Numbered from the stretch's first letter, positions 31,225 through 41,197 are shown. The stretch: 64,000 nt of DNA from Prochlorococcus sp. scB243_498I20 (GCA_000635015.1 JFMR01000047.1:1-64000), one strand, 5' to 3'. The notes: generated by a model from the sequence alone, not told the origin. Program-made: numbers and translations.

Positions 31225-32246
31225 TATTCTATTCGTGGATCTAAATATGCGATTAAAATATCTACTAAGAGATTTAAAGAAACTATAAGCATAGAGGTAA
31301 AAATCACAATTCCTTGAACCAAGGTATAGTCTCTTTGAGAAATAGCTTCATGTAATCTTAAAGCTATACCTGGCCATGAAAAAGTTACCTCAAACAATAA
31401 AGCACCTCCTGCTAATGAGGCTATAGTCAAGCCAGAAATAGTGAAAATTGGCAATAAAGCATTAGGCAATGCATGGTTTAAAAATATTTTTTCCCTTGAT
31501 ATTCCTCTACATATAGCTGCATTTACATAATCACTTTTTAATGTCTTATCCAAATTTACTCTTAGTGAGCGACTGAATATACCACTTAATAAAAAGCCAA
31601 GGGTAATCGAAGGAAGTGCGAGATGATAAAGACTATCTTTCAAAGCAACAATATTATTTGAAAAAATACTATCTAAAACAAGAAAACCTGTAATTTGTGG
31701 TTGTTGCTGAAATATTGGAAATCTACCTCCAATTGGGGAAATATTAAAGAATACAGAAAATAATAATTGCGCTAACATTGCACCCCAAAAAGGAGGGATC
31801 GCATATGTAGCAATTCCTAATATTCTTGAAATATAATCAGTCTTTTTACCTTTATTTCTTAAGCCAATTAATCCTAATGGGAATCCTATTAGTGTGGCAC
31901 TTAATATTGAAAAGAATCCAAGCTCAAGACTTGCAGGCAATGACTTAAAAATAATATTGAGGACTGGCTCCTGGGTACTAAGAGATTGGCCAAAATCTAA
32001 GTGCAATATATTTTTAATATATGAAAAATATTGACTTATTAAAGGTTCATTTAGTCCCAATTTATTTCTTAGAAATTCCCTTGAAACCTCATCTGCACCA
32101 GATCCAAGTATGGCATCGACAGGATCGCCAGGGGCAACTCTCAATAAAATAAATACTAATGAAGAAATTATCCATAGCATTATCGGTATTAATGAAATTT
32201 TTAATAAGGAATAATTTAGTAATTTATTTAAATTTCTACTCATCAA
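31221..32246 (-). CDS. peptide-type ABC transporter permease (DppB-like)
   Basis: A 341-residue permease of the oligopeptide/nickel transport family: about six spans, with the N-terminal 'LRVAPGDPVDAILGSGADEVSREFLRNKLGLNEPL' block and the inner-loop region 'LPSITLGFLLSGIFSRSLRVNLDKTLKSDYVNAAICRGISREKIF' (EAA motif) that contacts the ATPase. It overlaps the substrate-binding protein gene by 11 bp. No second permease or ATPase is encoded nearby, so those must come from elsewhere. Confidence 0.88.
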   Translation of the reverse strand: MMSRNLNKLLNYSLLKISLIPIMLWIISSLVFILLRVAPGDPVDAILGSGADEVSREFLRNKLGLNEPLISQYFSYIKNILHLDFGQSLSTQEPVLNIIFKSLPASLELGFFSILSATLIGFPLGLIGLRNKGKKTDYISRILGIATYAIPPFWGAMLAQLLFSVFFNISPIGGRFPIFQQQPQITGFLVLDSIFSNNIVALKDSLYHLALPSITLGFLLSGIFSRSLRVNLDKTLKSDYVNAAICRGISREKIFLNHALPNALLPIFTISGLTIASLAGGALLFEVTFSWPGIALRLHEAISQRDYTLVQGIVIFTSMLIVSLNLLVDILIAYLDPRIEY

Positions 32247-33807
32247 TTAACTCTAGATCACTCAATGAAATTATTCCTGCACCATTAAAAATAGGTTTTG
32301 ATATTTTATTTTGAGACCATGCTTTTTGAGAGGATATCCAAATAGGAATATAAGGGATTGAATTTGCTGCTATTTTTTCAATTTCAACAAGTTTTTCTAA
32401 TCTTTTAATTCCACTTATTTTTTCACTCTCAAGAAATAAACTTTCCACTTTATTTGATCCCCAAAAACTACCGCTGTAAACTGATTCTCCTTTTTTACAT
32501 ATGCCATCAACTATTTCATTACAACTTAAAAGAGGGGTGAGATATGCTTCTGGATCTGAATAAGCTCCAGTCCAATCGAGAATAACTGCTGTATAAATAC
32601 CTAAACTTAGATTCTTATAAACTGTTGTAGATTCAACCCCATTAAGTTCAATGTCAATACAATCTTTCAAAGAACTTTTAATTTCTTCTTGCCATGTCAG
32701 AGCAATAAGCTTGTCAGCTGGTACATTCGATCTATAAGTAAGGGGTATTTTTAGAATATTTCCATTGCAATAATTTTCTTTTTGCAATAACCTTCTTGCT
32801 TCCAAATAATCGTATTTAGGCCACTGTTCTTGATTATCTTTTTTTAATATCGGAGGAATAATTGATCTAGATGGCTGCCTTAATCCATAACTTACTTTCT
32901 CACTAATCAATTTTCTATTAAGACTTTTTGCCAAAGCCAGTCTTAAATTAAGATTATTTAGGGGATAAGAACTAGTTTTAAGGCTTATAAAACTTAATTC
33001 AGTGAAAGGACTATTACCTTCATTCAACTGTTTATTTTTGCTTAAATTACTTAAACTTTTTCTCTGACTATCATCAATTGAATTTGATAAAAGCACGTCA
33101 ATTTGTTTACTTTTTAAAGCCCCAAAAAGAGATGATGAATTTGAATATCCCACAAAATTAACTCCATTATTTAAGGGCTTTTCACCCCAATAATTCAAAT
33201 ATGGATCAATGGATTGAACTTCATTAGAAAAACTAGTCAGCACATACTTGCCAGTACCAACGAATTTTTCATTTAGAAACTTATCAGAATATTGTTTGTA
33301 AAATGTAGGAGATATTGGAGTTAAATTTACTGATGTGAGTAAACCATTTAAAGAACTTGATGGTTTATTCAAATTTATTATGACTGAATATTCACTCGGC
33401 GTTTCTATTGATTTAATCTTATTTCCTAAAATATAGTTCATTGTTCCAATTCTTTTGAATCTATCAAAGGTAAACTTCATAGCATTTGAGTTAAATGCAG
33501 TTCCATCGTGAAAAAAAACATTTTTTCTTAAATTGATAGTTATTTGAAGTCTATCCTTTGAAATAACTGGCATTCCCGAGGCCAATTGAGGGAATAAATC
33601 TCCATCAGAATTTAATTCATATAATGTGTCTCCAAGAGAACTGATTAATTGAATTGCTTTAAGAGTATTTGCTCTAGCTGGATCTAAAGATTCAATTTTT
33701 CCAGAACTTGCTACTATGATTTTTTTAGATATTCTTTTTGAGCCGCAAGAATTCTGTAAAAAAGAAATTAAAATGATAAATATTGATAAAACAACTTTTT
33801 TTTTCAT
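32236..33807 (-). CDS. peptide-type ABC substrate-binding lipoprotein
   Basis: A 523-residue solute-binding protein (SBP_bac_5 family). The signal sequence has a lipobox LQNS-C (Cys21), so it is a lipoprotein held on the membrane. The 'IESLDPARANTLKAIQLISSLGDTLYEL' opening and 'LRKNVFFHDGTAFNSNAMKFTFDRF' block are typical. It pairs with the permease downstream (11-bp overlap). Ligand unknown; family members bind peptides, nickel, haem or sugars. Confidence 0.9.
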   Translation of the reverse strand: MKKKVVLSIFIILISFLQNSCGSKRISKKIIVASSGKIESLDPARANTLKAIQLISSLGDTLYELNSDGDLFPQLASGMPVISKDRLQITINLRKNVFFHDGTAFNSNAMKFTFDRFKRIGTMNYILGNKIKSIETPSEYSVIINLNKPSSSLNGLLTSVNLTPISPTFYKQYSDKFLNEKFVGTGKYVLTSFSNEVQSIDPYLNYWGEKPLNNGVNFVGYSNSSSLFGALKSKQIDVLLSNSIDDSQRKSLSNLSKNKQLNEGNSPFTELSFISLKTSSYPLNNLNLRLALAKSLNRKLISEKVSYGLRQPSRSIIPPILKKDNQEQWPKYDYLEARRLLQKENYCNGNILKIPLTYRSNVPADKLIALTWQEEIKSSLKDCIDIELNGVESTTVYKNLSLGIYTAVILDWTGAYSDPEAYLTPLLSCNEIVDGICKKGESVYSGSFWGSNKVESLFLESEKISGIKRLEKLVEIEKIAANSIPYIPIWISSQKAWSQNKISKPIFNGAGIISLSDLELIDE

Positions 33808-34070
33808 ATTTCATAATTACTTAGTTTTTCTGAAGAATTATTTGAGCAGAAAATTTGTAAGGTTATTTGATTTATTTTTAAAGCAAATGTTTTTTTAGAA
33901 TTACAGGCAAAAGGCCACTCTCTCACCCAACAAATTTCTTTACTTATATTTAAACCAATTACTTGAAAAGTCTTATTGCTATTTTTAATTTTTACACAAG
34001 CACCTTTATAAAGTTTTTCACAAGAAATTAAATTATTATTTTCACTGCCTAATAGTTTTGAATGAATCAT
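33804..34070 (-). CDS. small conserved-looking protein of unknown function
   Basis: Encodes about 88 residues from the ATG at 34068-34070 (a GTG at 34091 would add seven). It is Cys- and Asn-rich, with 'CEKLYKGACVKIKNSNKTFQVIGLN' and 'CWVREWPFACN' blocks and four or five cysteines. Its stop overlaps the start of the binding-protein gene by 4 bp, implying translational coupling. Not recognised as part of a known transporter. Confidence 0.55.
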   Translation of the reverse strand: MIHSKLLGSENNNLISCEKLYKGACVKIKNSNKTFQVIGLNISKEICWVREWPFACNSKKTFALKINQITLQIFCSNNSSEKLSNYEI

Positions 34071-34140
34071 TAAGGTTCTAAAACCAAACACTTACTTTCT
34101 TCGGTTTAACAAGTTATAAAGAAATTTGCAAACTATTTTT

Positions 34141-35442
34141 TTAAATACAACTTAATTGACTTGCAATAATTTTGACTTCATTTAACGAATTTATTTCATC
34201 TTTCGATTTCTCAAAATCTCCATTATTCACCTCATGAGTAATAACGACAATTTCTGCTTTGTCCTCACTTGCATCAAGTTGAACAATTGATTCGATTGAT
34301 ACATGATTCTTTCCAAAAATATCTCCAATCTTTCCTATGACGCCTGGACTATCAAGACAAATAATTCTAAGGTAATTTTTTTTGTTTATTTGCGAAGATT
34401 CTATGATATGACAGTATCTCCAGAAATCAAAAGATAACAATGGGTCGACTGAATTATTATTTTTTACTGAGGCGGCATGCAGATTTAATATATCTGATAC
34501 TACAGATGCAGCAGTTGGGCCACTCCCTGCACCTGGACCATACAACATTATCTCTCCTAGAGGATCAGCCTCTATCAATAAGGCATTGTTAACTCCCTTA
34601 ACTGTTGCCAATGGATGAGATTTTGGAATCAAAGAAGGGCCTACCCAAATATTCAAAGCAAGTGAATCATTACTATTTTTTTGTCCCCTTTCAGAGAGCG
34701 CTAAAAGTTTTATTTCAAACCCTAATTTATTGGCATATTCGATATCCTTTAGATTTATTTTGCTAATGCCCTCTGAATGAATCTCCTCTCTTTTGATTTT
34801 CCCTCCAAATGCAAGTTCACTAAGAATTGAAATCTTATCAGCAGCGTCATGGCCCTCAACATCTGCAGTTGGATCAAATTCTGCATAACCAAGGCTTTGG
34901 GCCAATTTTAAGGTCTCTTTATAATCAGCTTTTTCAATTGTCATCTTTGAAAGAATAAAATTTGTTGTGCCATTTATTATCCCAACCATTTTTTTTATGC
35001 TGTTACTTTTTAATGATCTTTTTAAGGGTTCAATTATAGGAATCCCCCCGCAAACTGCCGCCTCTGACAATATATAAACTCCTTCTTTAGATGCAGTTCT
35101 ATAAATTTCTTCTCCATATCTTGCAATGACTGCTTTATTTGCTGTAACAACAGATTTACCTAATTTCAATGATTGCAGAATAATATCTTTCGCTAAATCA
35201 ACCCCACCCATTACTTCAACAATTACATCTATAGAGGGGTCATTAATTAGTTTAAATGGATCATCAGTTAATAAATTATCATCTAGCTCAATATCCCTTT
35301 TTTTATTAAGATCTTTAACCGCTATTTTTGCAATTTCTATTTCTTTTATGATTGGATGTGAATCAACTTCAGAACTTAATATTTTATAAATCCCTGAACC
35401 TACAGTTCCAAAACCTACAATCCCAATTTTACATTTTCTCAT
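34141..35442 (-). CDS. hom: homoserine dehydrogenase
   Basis: A 433-residue NAD(P)-dependent enzyme converting aspartate semialdehyde to homoserine for threonine and methionine. The N-terminal GFGTVGSGIY (residues 10-19) is the nucleotide-binding loop, and the long catalytic domain contains 'GIINGTTNFILSKM' and the 'GYAEFDPTADVEGHDAADK' region. A C-terminal ACT domain (about residues 355-433) would allow feedback by threonine. Length is normal. Confidence 0.96.
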   Translation of the reverse strand: MRKCKIGIVGFGTVGSGIYKILSSEVDSHPIIKEIEIAKIAVKDLNKKRDIELDDNLLTDDPFKLINDPSIDVIVEVMGGVDLAKDIILQSLKLGKSVVTANKAVIARYGEEIYRTASKEGVYILSEAAVCGGIPIIEPLKRSLKSNSIKKMVGIINGTTNFILSKMTIEKADYKETLKLAQSLGYAEFDPTADVEGHDAADKISILSELAFGGKIKREEIHSEGISKINLKDIEYANKLGFEIKLLALSERGQKNSNDSLALNIWVGPSLIPKSHPLATVKGVNNALLIEADPLGEIMLYGPGAGSGPTAASVVSDILNLHAASVKNNNSVDPLLSFDFWRYCHIIESSQINKKNYLRIICLDSPGVIGKIGDIFGKNHVSIESIVQLDASEDKAEIVVITHEVNNGDFEKSKDEINSLNEVKIIASQLSCI

Positions 35443-35486
35443 TTTTTACTTCTTTTAACTTTGAGTTTAATTTTATATTATTAGGC

Positions 35487-35906
35487 CTACAAAAATTCAT
35501 TTGCTTGAGACTGCATTTTCAATAAAATATTTAAAAAACCATTTGATCGTGAAGGGGTTAAGCTTGCTTTCAAACCAGTATCTTCTATAAATTGCTTATC
35601 TATTTCAACAACTTCATTTGGTGTTAACTCATTTAATCCACTTATTAGAAAGGCCAACAAACCCTTTGTTATGAGAGCATCAGAATATCCTTCCCAAAAT
35701 AATTTGCCAGCTTTAATAGTTGCCTTAACAAAAACTTCTGAAACACATCCCCTAACTTTATTTTCTTCAACAAGTATTTCGCTATCTGGTTCTTTCAATT
35801 TTTTCCCTAACCACAAAATGTATTCATATTTCCTTTTTGGATCTTCTGATTTCTTCAACTTTTGTACTAATTTTGATAAATTATTGTATTTTTCCTGATT
35901 TTCCAT
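35487..35906 (-). CDS. sufE: SufE family sulfur-transfer protein
   Basis: A 139-residue SufE-fold protein. The VRGCVSEVFV motif contains the persulfide-accepting C54. SufE takes sulfur from the SufS cysteine desulfurase for Fe-S cluster assembly. No sufS, sufB, C or D gene is in this window. The gene sits 40 bp downstream of the 5-formyl-THF cyclo-ligase gene. Confidence 0.9.
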   Translation of the reverse strand: MENQEKYNNLSKLVQKLKKSEDPKRKYEYILWLGKKLKEPDSEILVEENKVRGCVSEVFVKATIKAGKLFWEGYSDALITKGLLAFLISGLNELTPNEVVEIDKQFIEDTGLKASLTPSRSNGFLNILLKMQSQANEFL

Positions 35907-35945
35907 TTTTTAAAACTATAAATTAATCACATTATGAGTTTTCTA

Positions 35946-36503
35946 TTATACAAATATTTCTTTTTCTGTGATAAAGCCCGATAAAGGAATGTCCCACTCA
36001 GCTCTGGTTAATGGAATAGTACTTACACAATTAGAAGTTAATACTCCAATGCATGGAACATTTCTCCAATCATTATCTCTCCTTAATTTATCAAAATATC
36101 CTCCTCCATAACCTAATCTTGTTAAATTTTTATCAACGGAAAGACATGGTACAAATATCATGCTTATCTGCAAATAACTTAATGGGGAAGAGTTTTTTGG
36201 ACTTAGTATCCCCTCAGAATCTTTGGTAAGAGGTTTTTCGTCCCATGGATAAAATAACAACTCTTTTTTATCTTTACATCTAGGCAAAGCTAAACTAAAT
36301 TTTTTTTTAAGACTTCTTATATCAACTTCATTTTTTAGAGGCCAATATATGCCTATATAACCAATATTTTTATATCCCTTAACAAATGAATCAATATATA
36401 ATCTTACATTCTTTTCTACACTTTCTCTTTGATTTAGAGAAATTCCATCTCTTAGTTTTCTAAAAGTATCCCTCTCCAATTTCTTATTTTCAAAGATCAT
36501 CAT
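35946..36503 (-). CDS. 5-formyltetrahydrofolate cyclo-ligase
   Basis: A 185-residue enzyme making 5,10-methenyl-THF from 5-formyl-THF with ATP. The family marks are visible: the basic N-terminal helix, the 'YWPLKNEVDIRSL' block, the closing 'LTRLGYGGGYFDKLR' glycine loop (about residues 126-140) and the following strand with a conserved 'PCIGVLTS'. Two ATGs in a row (36503 and 36500) are both possible starts. It is 9 bp after ruvC. Confidence 0.9.
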   Translation of the reverse strand: MMIFENKKLERDTFRKLRDGISLNQRESVEKNVRLYIDSFVKGYKNIGYIGIYWPLKNEVDIRSLKKKFSLALPRCKDKKELLFYPWDEKPLTKDSEGILSPKNSSPLSYLQISMIFVPCLSVDKNLTRLGYGGGYFDKLRRDNDWRNVPCIGVLTSNCVSTIPLTRAEWDIPLSGFITEKEIFV

Positions 36504-36512
36504 ATTAAATTT

Positions 36513-36986
36513 TCAGTTAAATCCATCCTCATTTAGTTTTGTTAGCGCTATAGCCAATGCATCTGCTGAATCATCAGGTTTTGGAGGTCTGTCAAGATCT
36601 AAGTTATACATAACAGCATCGAGAATATCTTTCTTAGATGCCTTTCCAGATCCAGCAATTGTTAATTTTATCTGAGCAGGTGAATACTCACTCACATGAA
36701 TTTTTTTAGACGCCAATACCATCATAATCACCCCTCTGGCCTGCACCACACTAATGGTAGTGCTCGACCTGTAAAAGAAAAATTTTTCTACTGCCGCTGT
36801 AGTTGGCTTCCAATGATTTATTAATTGATTAAGATCTTGGAATATCTCATAAAGTCTATCTTCTTCTTTTTTATCTTTACCTGTCTCAATAACGCCACAA
36901 TCTAATAATATCTTTCTTTCATTTTCTATCTCAATTATTCCATAACCAACTCTAGCTAATCCAGGGTCAATCCCAATTATTCTCAC
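36513..36986 (-). CDS. ruvC: Holliday-junction resolvase RuvC
   Basis: A 157-residue endonuclease that resolves Holliday junctions. Asp7 in [12 protein letters not shown], the Glu in '[12 protein letters not shown]' and the C-terminal acidic pair in '[12 protein letters not shown]' are the catalytic residues. Its start is 5 bp from the stop of chlI, so the two are probably co-transcribed. Confidence 0.96.
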   Translation of the reverse strand: MRIIGIDPGLARVGYGIIEIENERKILLDCGVIETGKDKKEEDRLYEIFQDLNQLINHWKPTTAAVEKFFFYRSSTTISVVQARGVIMMVLASKKIHVSEYSPAQIKLTIAGSGKASKKDILDAVMYNLDLDRPPKPDDSADALAIALTKLNEDGFN

Positions 36987-36991
36987 TGTTA

Positions 36992-38080
36992 TTAAGCTTC
37001 AGCAGATAATTGAAATTTTGATAGATTTTCTTTTTCATCTAAATCAAATATTTTACAAAAAGCTTGAATAACTTTTTCACCAGAATCAACTTGTTCTAGG
37101 GGATCTTTTCTTAATCTATGTCTTAACGAACAAGAAATAACCCTTGCTATATCATCTTCTTGCACTTCTGTTCTGCCCTCAAATGCTGCAATTGCCCTTG
37201 CTGATCGATTGGTAACAATATCTCCACGTAAACCATCTACATCTAGTTCTCCGCAAATTGCAGAAATATTCAATCTCAAGTCATCGTCCATTTGAACAGA
37301 ATTTAAGATTTCTTGTGCTTTAATAACTTTTTGTTGAAGTTCATCCTGTTGTTTCTCAACACTCAATGAAAACTCATCAGGATTATCATCAAAAGAAGTT
37401 CTTTGATCAACCACTTTAACTCTTAATTCAGCATCTCTAACTGTCTTAACTTCAACACTCATTCCAAACCTGTCCAATAATTGAGGCCTTAATTCACCTT
37501 CTTCTGGATTTCCTGAACCAATAAGGACAAACCTCGCAGGATGTCGAACTGAGACGCCCTCCCTTTCAACCGTATTCCATCCGGAAGCGGCCGAATCTAA
37601 AAGTACATCAACTAAATGATCATCAAGTAAATTCACTTCATCAACGTATAGTAAACCTCTATTAGCTTTTGCTAATAGACCTGGCTCGAATGCCTTAACA
37701 CCTTCGCTCAAAGCCTTCTCTATATCAATGGTTCCACAAAGCCTGTCTTCAGTAGCTCCTAAAGGTAAGTCAACCATAGGTACTTGTTTTTGAGTACTTT
37801 CTAGATTTTCTCCTTGAGTGATTTTTTCCAAAACTTCTTTACTTTGTAAATCAGGATCGACTAGTGAACTATTATAAGGATCGTCTTTAACAACATCAAT
37901 TGCAGGCAACAAATCAGCTAAAGCTCTTATTGTAGTGGACTTTCCAGTCCCTCTATCACCCATTATCATTACTCCTCCAATTCTTGGATCAATAACATTT
38001 AACAAGAGAGCCAATTTCATTTCTTCTTGACCAATTACTGCTGTAAAAGGAAAAACTCTTCTTTTCTTTGTTGTAGGCAC
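36992..38080 (-). CDS. chlI: magnesium chelatase subunit ChlI
   Basis: A 362-residue AAA+ ATPase that drives Mg2+ insertion into protoporphyrin IX, the first committed step to chlorophyll. Walker [10 protein letters not shown] is at residues 41-49; the Walker B-type '[34 protein letters not shown]' stretch and the arginine-finger region '[12 protein letters not shown]' are clear. In picocyanobacteria this gene is essential for divinyl chlorophyll synthesis. Confidence 0.96.
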   Translation of the reverse strand: MPTTKKRRVFPFTAVIGQEEMKLALLLNVIDPRIGGVMIMGDRGTGKSTTIRALADLLPAIDVVKDDPYNSSLVDPDLQSKEVLEKITQGENLESTQKQVPMVDLPLGATEDRLCGTIDIEKALSEGVKAFEPGLLAKANRGLLYVDEVNLLDDHLVDVLLDSAASGWNTVEREGVSVRHPARFVLIGSGNPEEGELRPQLLDRFGMSVEVKTVRDAELRVKVVDQRTSFDDNPDEFSLSVEKQQDELQQKVIKAQEILNSVQMDDDLRLNISAICGELDVDGLRGDIVTNRSARAIAAFEGRTEVQEDDIARVISCSLRHRLRKDPLEQVDSGEKVIQAFCKIFDLDEKENLSKFQLSAEA

Positions 38081-38201
38081 AGTTTTAGTTTTCTTAAATA
38101 TTCAAATAATCAATAGATGCTACTTCAGAAAATGTTTTTAGTAAATATCCCTATCAAATTAAAACAAGTAACCAATAGTAACTAATCAAATTTCTACTGA
38201 C

Positions 38202-38951
38202 TTATTTTTTGTTTGAATTGTTCAAAAACCAGTTTATTTGATGGACAATTCCTCTTAAAACATTAATTTCGTGCATTGATGTATTTGCCCTCAAAATAAA
38301 ATTCTTAAATTTACTGATTTTTGCCCTGGATGTATGTTTTAAGAGATATCCAACTCGCAAAAGCATTTCCTCTATCTCCACAAATGTATCATGTACTTCT
38401 CTCGATGATGCCAAGTTAAAAACTTTTAATTCATTATTTAAATTCTTTTTTGAAGACTTATTTAATTCATACAAAACTATTGAAACAGCGTGAGAAAGAT
38501 TTAATGAAGGATTATTCTGAGAAGTTGGAATATTAAAAGTTTTATTTGCTAGAAGCAATTCACTGTTAGTTAAACCTCTATCTTCTCTTCCAAATATAAT
38601 TGCTAAATTATTTATCTTCTTAAAGGATAAAGTCCAATCAAATACATGTTCAGAAGATAAAAAAAATGAATCTTTATTTACATCAATCCTTCCACAAGTG
38701 GCTAGAACTAAATCACAATCAAAAATTGCTTTTTGAAGATCATCAAAAACCTTACAATGTTTAAGAAATTTTTGACCTTTAAGAGCCATTTTTTTTGCTT
38801 CTAAAGAAAATATGTCGCATTTAGGAGAAACAATTCTTAATTCATCGACTTCAAAATTACTGCATAATCTAGCAACGCTCCCTACATTTAAAGGACCAAT
38901 TGGTTCAACTAAAATCACCTTTAAATTAGAAAAATTTTTTCCCAAAATCAT
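38202..38951 (-). CDS. SpoU-family RNA methyltransferase
   Basis: A 249-residue knotted SPOUT methyltransferase. The 'LVEPIGPLNVGSVARLCSNF' N-terminus, the 'NLAIIFGREDRGLTNSEL' motif and the 'IPTSQNNPSLNLSHAVSIVLYEL' C-terminal motif are the three SpoU signatures. The overall pattern is closest to TrmJ-type tRNA 2'-O-methyltransferases, but the target nucleotide is not determined. Its ATG overlaps the stop codon of the cytochrome gene (38948-38951). Confidence 0.85.
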   Translation of the reverse strand: MILGKNFSNLKVILVEPIGPLNVGSVARLCSNFEVDELRIVSPKCDIFSLEAKKMALKGQKFLKHCKVFDDLQKAIFDCDLVLATCGRIDVNKDSFFLSSEHVFDWTLSFKKINNLAIIFGREDRGLTNSELLLANKTFNIPTSQNNPSLNLSHAVSIVLYELNKSSKKNLNNELKVFNLASSREVHDTFVEIEEMLLRVGYLLKHTSRAKISKFKNFILRANTSMHEINVLRGIVHQINWFLNNSNKK

Positions 38952-39334
38952 TCAAGGCTATGAAGATATTTTAATAAATTGGACATATTTACAGGATCAA
39001 TTTCAAAACTTGGCATGGGAGGCGTCAGGCCTCCAGTAACTTGTTTTATTATCTCTTTATCATTCAAACGATGTGTTATTAAGTGTAAGTCTGGGCCCAC
39101 TAAACCTCTTGCTGTAATTCCATGACATCCAACACAATTTACCTTAAAAAGAGCATCTCCTTCCTCAGCAGAGCCATTAAGCTCAAGAGTTTCAATAATA
39201 TATTTGTTATTTTCATGATGATTTACGAAAAATATTGAAAAACAAATCAATAGAACTCCAAATAATACAAAAACAATTTTTAAGAATCCTCTCTTAGAGT
39301 CTCTTTCTGCTGCAGTTGATGAAGATGTTGACAC
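38948..39334 (-). CDS. cytM: membrane-anchored cytochrome c (cytochrome cM type)
   Basis: A 128-residue protein with a single N-terminal span (residues 17-37) and a class I cytochrome c domain. The heme site is C67-V-G-C70-H71 and the likely axial Met is M107 in 'PPMPSF'. Cytochrome cM of cyanobacteria is small and membrane-anchored, which fits; the length is longer than the classic form. It is expected to pass electrons between the photosynthetic and respiratory chains, though its role is debated. It diverges from petG. Confidence 0.75.
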   Translation of the reverse strand: MSTSSSTAAERDSKRGFLKIVFVLFGVLLICFSIFFVNHHENNKYIIETLELNGSAEEGDALFKVNCVGCHGITARGLVGPDLHLITHRLNDKEIIKQVTGGLTPPMPSFEIDPVNMSNLLKYLHSLE

Positions 39335-39389
39335 AAAAAATAGTCTCTATGTAACAATTGTGAGTAAGAAATTCAAAATAGGCAAAAAA

Positions 39390-39509
39390 ATGATCGAGCC
39401 TCTTCTATGTGGAATTGTTTTAGGTTTAGTTCCAATAACTCTTCTTGGATTATTCGTAAGTGCATGGAATCAATACAGAAGAGGTTCAGGGATGTTGGAC
39501 ATTGATTAA
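39390..39509 (+). CDS. petG: cytochrome b6f complex subunit PetG
   Basis: A short gene of 39 residues from ATG (39390) to TAA (39507-39509). The sequence opens [15 protein letters not shown], then a Thr/Leu/Phe span, then a Trp-Asn-Gln-Tyr-Arg-Arg-Gly basic end, an almost exact match to the conserved PetG small subunit of the cytochrome b6f complex. It has one membrane helix and is needed for complex stability. It lies 55 bp from the divergent cytM gene, and its last 24 bases overlap the 3' end of rsmD on the other strand. Confidence 0.93.
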   Translation: MIEPLLCGIVLGLVPITLLGLFVSAWNQYRRGSGMLDID

Positions 39510-40085
39510 AAATGTTAATTTTGACTGCCCATAATTTCTTACATCTATAGTTTCCCATAAAGTACTTTTTTTAATAAATAGATTTGGAGAATGTTCACAA
39601 ATAACTGTTGAATCTTTTTTTAAAAGATTACAATTAAATAATTGAGTTAAAACTAATTCATGGAAATCCACATCGTATGGAGGATCTAAATAAACAAAAT
39701 CAAATTTTAATTTGTTTAAATCCATATTTCTAGATGATAAGTTTCTCTCATAATTAGGTTTAGTCCATTTCAAAACGTCTTTACAAATTACTTCGATATC
39801 ATTTTTCCTTTTCTCTATATCCTCTAATGAGAGTAGATTTTCTAAGCAAATTTTTGAGTTGATTTTGTTTTTTTCAATTGCAATTATTTTGCTTGCCCCG
39901 TGATTATAGGCTTCACAAGATATGGTCCCTGTTCCACTAAATAAATCTAGCCAGTTACTATTTTCAACTCTTTTATTCAATATATTAAATATGGCCTCTC
40001 TCACTCTCAAAGTTGTAGGTCTGGTATAAGAATTATTTGGACTTTGGAGTTTTTTTCCACCTATTAATCTTAAGTTAGTCTTCAT
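39486..40085 (-). CDS. rsmD: 16S rRNA guanine-966 N2-methyltransferase RsmD
   Basis: A 199-residue Rossmann-fold methyltransferase. It has the family opening '[13 protein letters not shown]', a SAM-binding '[21 protein letters not shown]' (about residues 42-62) and the catalytic DPPYD motif ('[12 protein letters not shown]'), as in RsmD. It modifies 16S rRNA. It is followed on the minus strand direction by petG's 3' end (24-bp overlap) and starts 14 bp after the hisH stop. Confidence 0.9.
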   Translation of the reverse strand: MKTNLRLIGGKKLQSPNNSYTRPTTLRVREAIFNILNKRVENSNWLDLFSGTGTISCEAYNHGASKIIAIEKNKINSKICLENLLSLEDIEKRKNDIEVICKDVLKWTKPNYERNLSSRNMDLNKLKFDFVYLDPPYDVDFHELVLTQLFNCNLLKKDSTVICEHSPNLFIKKSTLWETIDVRNYGQSKLTFLINVQHP

Positions 40086-40098
40086 CCCTAAGCATCTG

Positions 40099-40716
40099 TT
40101 ATTGAATATTACTCAGCCATCTTCTCAAAAGTTTTTCACCGGTTTTCCCAGATTTTTCCGGATGAAATTGACAAGCCAATAAATTTTCATTCTCAATCAT
40201 TGCAGTTAATTTTTCAGAGCCATAATCAACCTGAGCTGCAATAATATTTAAGTCATCTGGGATTGCATGATAGGAATGTACAAAATAGACCCAATTATTT
40301 AATTCTTCAATCCCAAATAAAGTATTTTTTTTTGTAGGTAAAAGTTTGCACCAACCCATGTGTGGGATTCTTTGGTTAACAATATTGGGTATTTTTTGTA
40401 TTTTTCCTTTTAAAATTCCCAGCCCTTGAACTTTTCCTTCATCACTAGATTCAAAAAGGAGTTGGAGACCTAAACATATCCCAAAAAAGGATTTCCCACT
40501 TTTAATCCAATTTTTCAAATCAGTTATCAAATCAGTATTTATGAGATTATTCATTGCTGGGTCAAATGCTCCAACCCCAGGAAGTATTATCGCCTTACAA
40601 AGCTTGGAATCATTAAAGTTTTTAATTAATATAATTTCTTCTCCAAGACTTTCTAGAGATTTTCTTACAGAATGAATATTACCCATTCCATAGTCTATTA
40701 GTCCAATTTTATGCAA
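40099..40716 (-). CDS. hisH: imidazole glycerol phosphate synthase subunit HisH
   Basis: A 205-residue class I glutamine amidotransferase that feeds ammonia to HisF in histidine synthesis. The catalytic nucleophile is C81 in FGICLGLQL, and the His-Glu pair is H185 and E187 in CQFHPEKSG. The N-terminal 'IGLIDYGMGNIHSVRKSLESLG' is typical. hisF is not in this window. It starts 11 bp downstream of the trxA stop. Confidence 0.95.
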   Translation of the reverse strand: MHKIGLIDYGMGNIHSVRKSLESLGEEIILIKNFNDSKLCKAIILPGVGAFDPAMNNLINTDLITDLKNWIKSGKSFFGICLGLQLLFESSDEGKVQGLGILKGKIQKIPNIVNQRIPHMGWCKLLPTKKNTLFGIEELNNWVYFVHSYHAIPDDLNIIAAQVDYGSEKLTAMIENENLLACQFHPEKSGKTGEKLLRRWLSNIQ

Positions 40717-40727
40717 AGCTTTTAAAT

Positions 40728-41051
40728 CTATAAATGCTTAGTTAAAGTGCTCGAAAGAGTTGCTTTTGGCACAGCCCCAACAACGGTATCAACCTTTTGA
40801 CCTCCTTTAAAGATCATTAATGTAGGAATACTTCTTATTCCGTATTGGCTGGCTACATTTGGATTCTCATCTGTGTTTAATTTAAAAACTTTAATTTTCC
40901 CTTCAAAGTCTTTTGAGATTTCTTCTACAACTGGAGCGACCATCCTGCATGGACCGCACCATGGTGCCCAAAAATCAACCAATACTGGTAGATCACTTTG
41001 CAGTACATCTTTGTCAAATGAAGAATCAGTTACGGCTGGAGCTGATGACAT
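40728..41051 (-). CDS. trxA: thioredoxin TrxA
   Basis: A 107-residue thioredoxin with the active site WCGPC (C32, C35) in '[17 protein letters not shown]' and the cis-Pro 'RSIPTLMIF' further on. It reduces disulfides in the cytoplasm. Its place next to Yfr1 and guaB is the expected cyanobacterial order. Confidence 0.96.
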   Translation of the reverse strand: MSSAPAVTDSSFDKDVLQSDLPVLVDFWAPWCGPCRMVAPVVEEISKDFEGKIKVFKLNTDENPNVASQYGIRSIPTLMIFKGGQKVDTVVGAVPKATLSSTLTKHL

Positions 41052-41142
41052 AATTTAAGTATTCCTTTTTGAAAATTTAGCAGGCAATTCTTTTAAGTGA
41101 TGATTTCATTACAGATTAAATAATATAAGTAACAAAATATCT

Positions 41143-41197
41143 AAAAAAGCCCGATTAATCGGGCGATTTAGTGTGTGAGGAGTATGGGGTTTCCCCC
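41143..41197 (-). ncRNA. yfr1: small RNA Yfr1
   Basis: The minus strand reads GGGGGAAACCCCATACTCC, then CTCACACACTAAATCG, then GCCCGATTAATCGGGC and a run of six T. This is the classic Yfr1 layout: a 5' hairpin, the single-stranded core ACTCCTCACACAC and a terminator hairpin. The place between guaB and trxA is the conserved location. Yfr1 is a short regulatory RNA that pairs with outer-membrane protein mRNAs and other targets. Ends inferred from structure. Confidence 0.95.
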
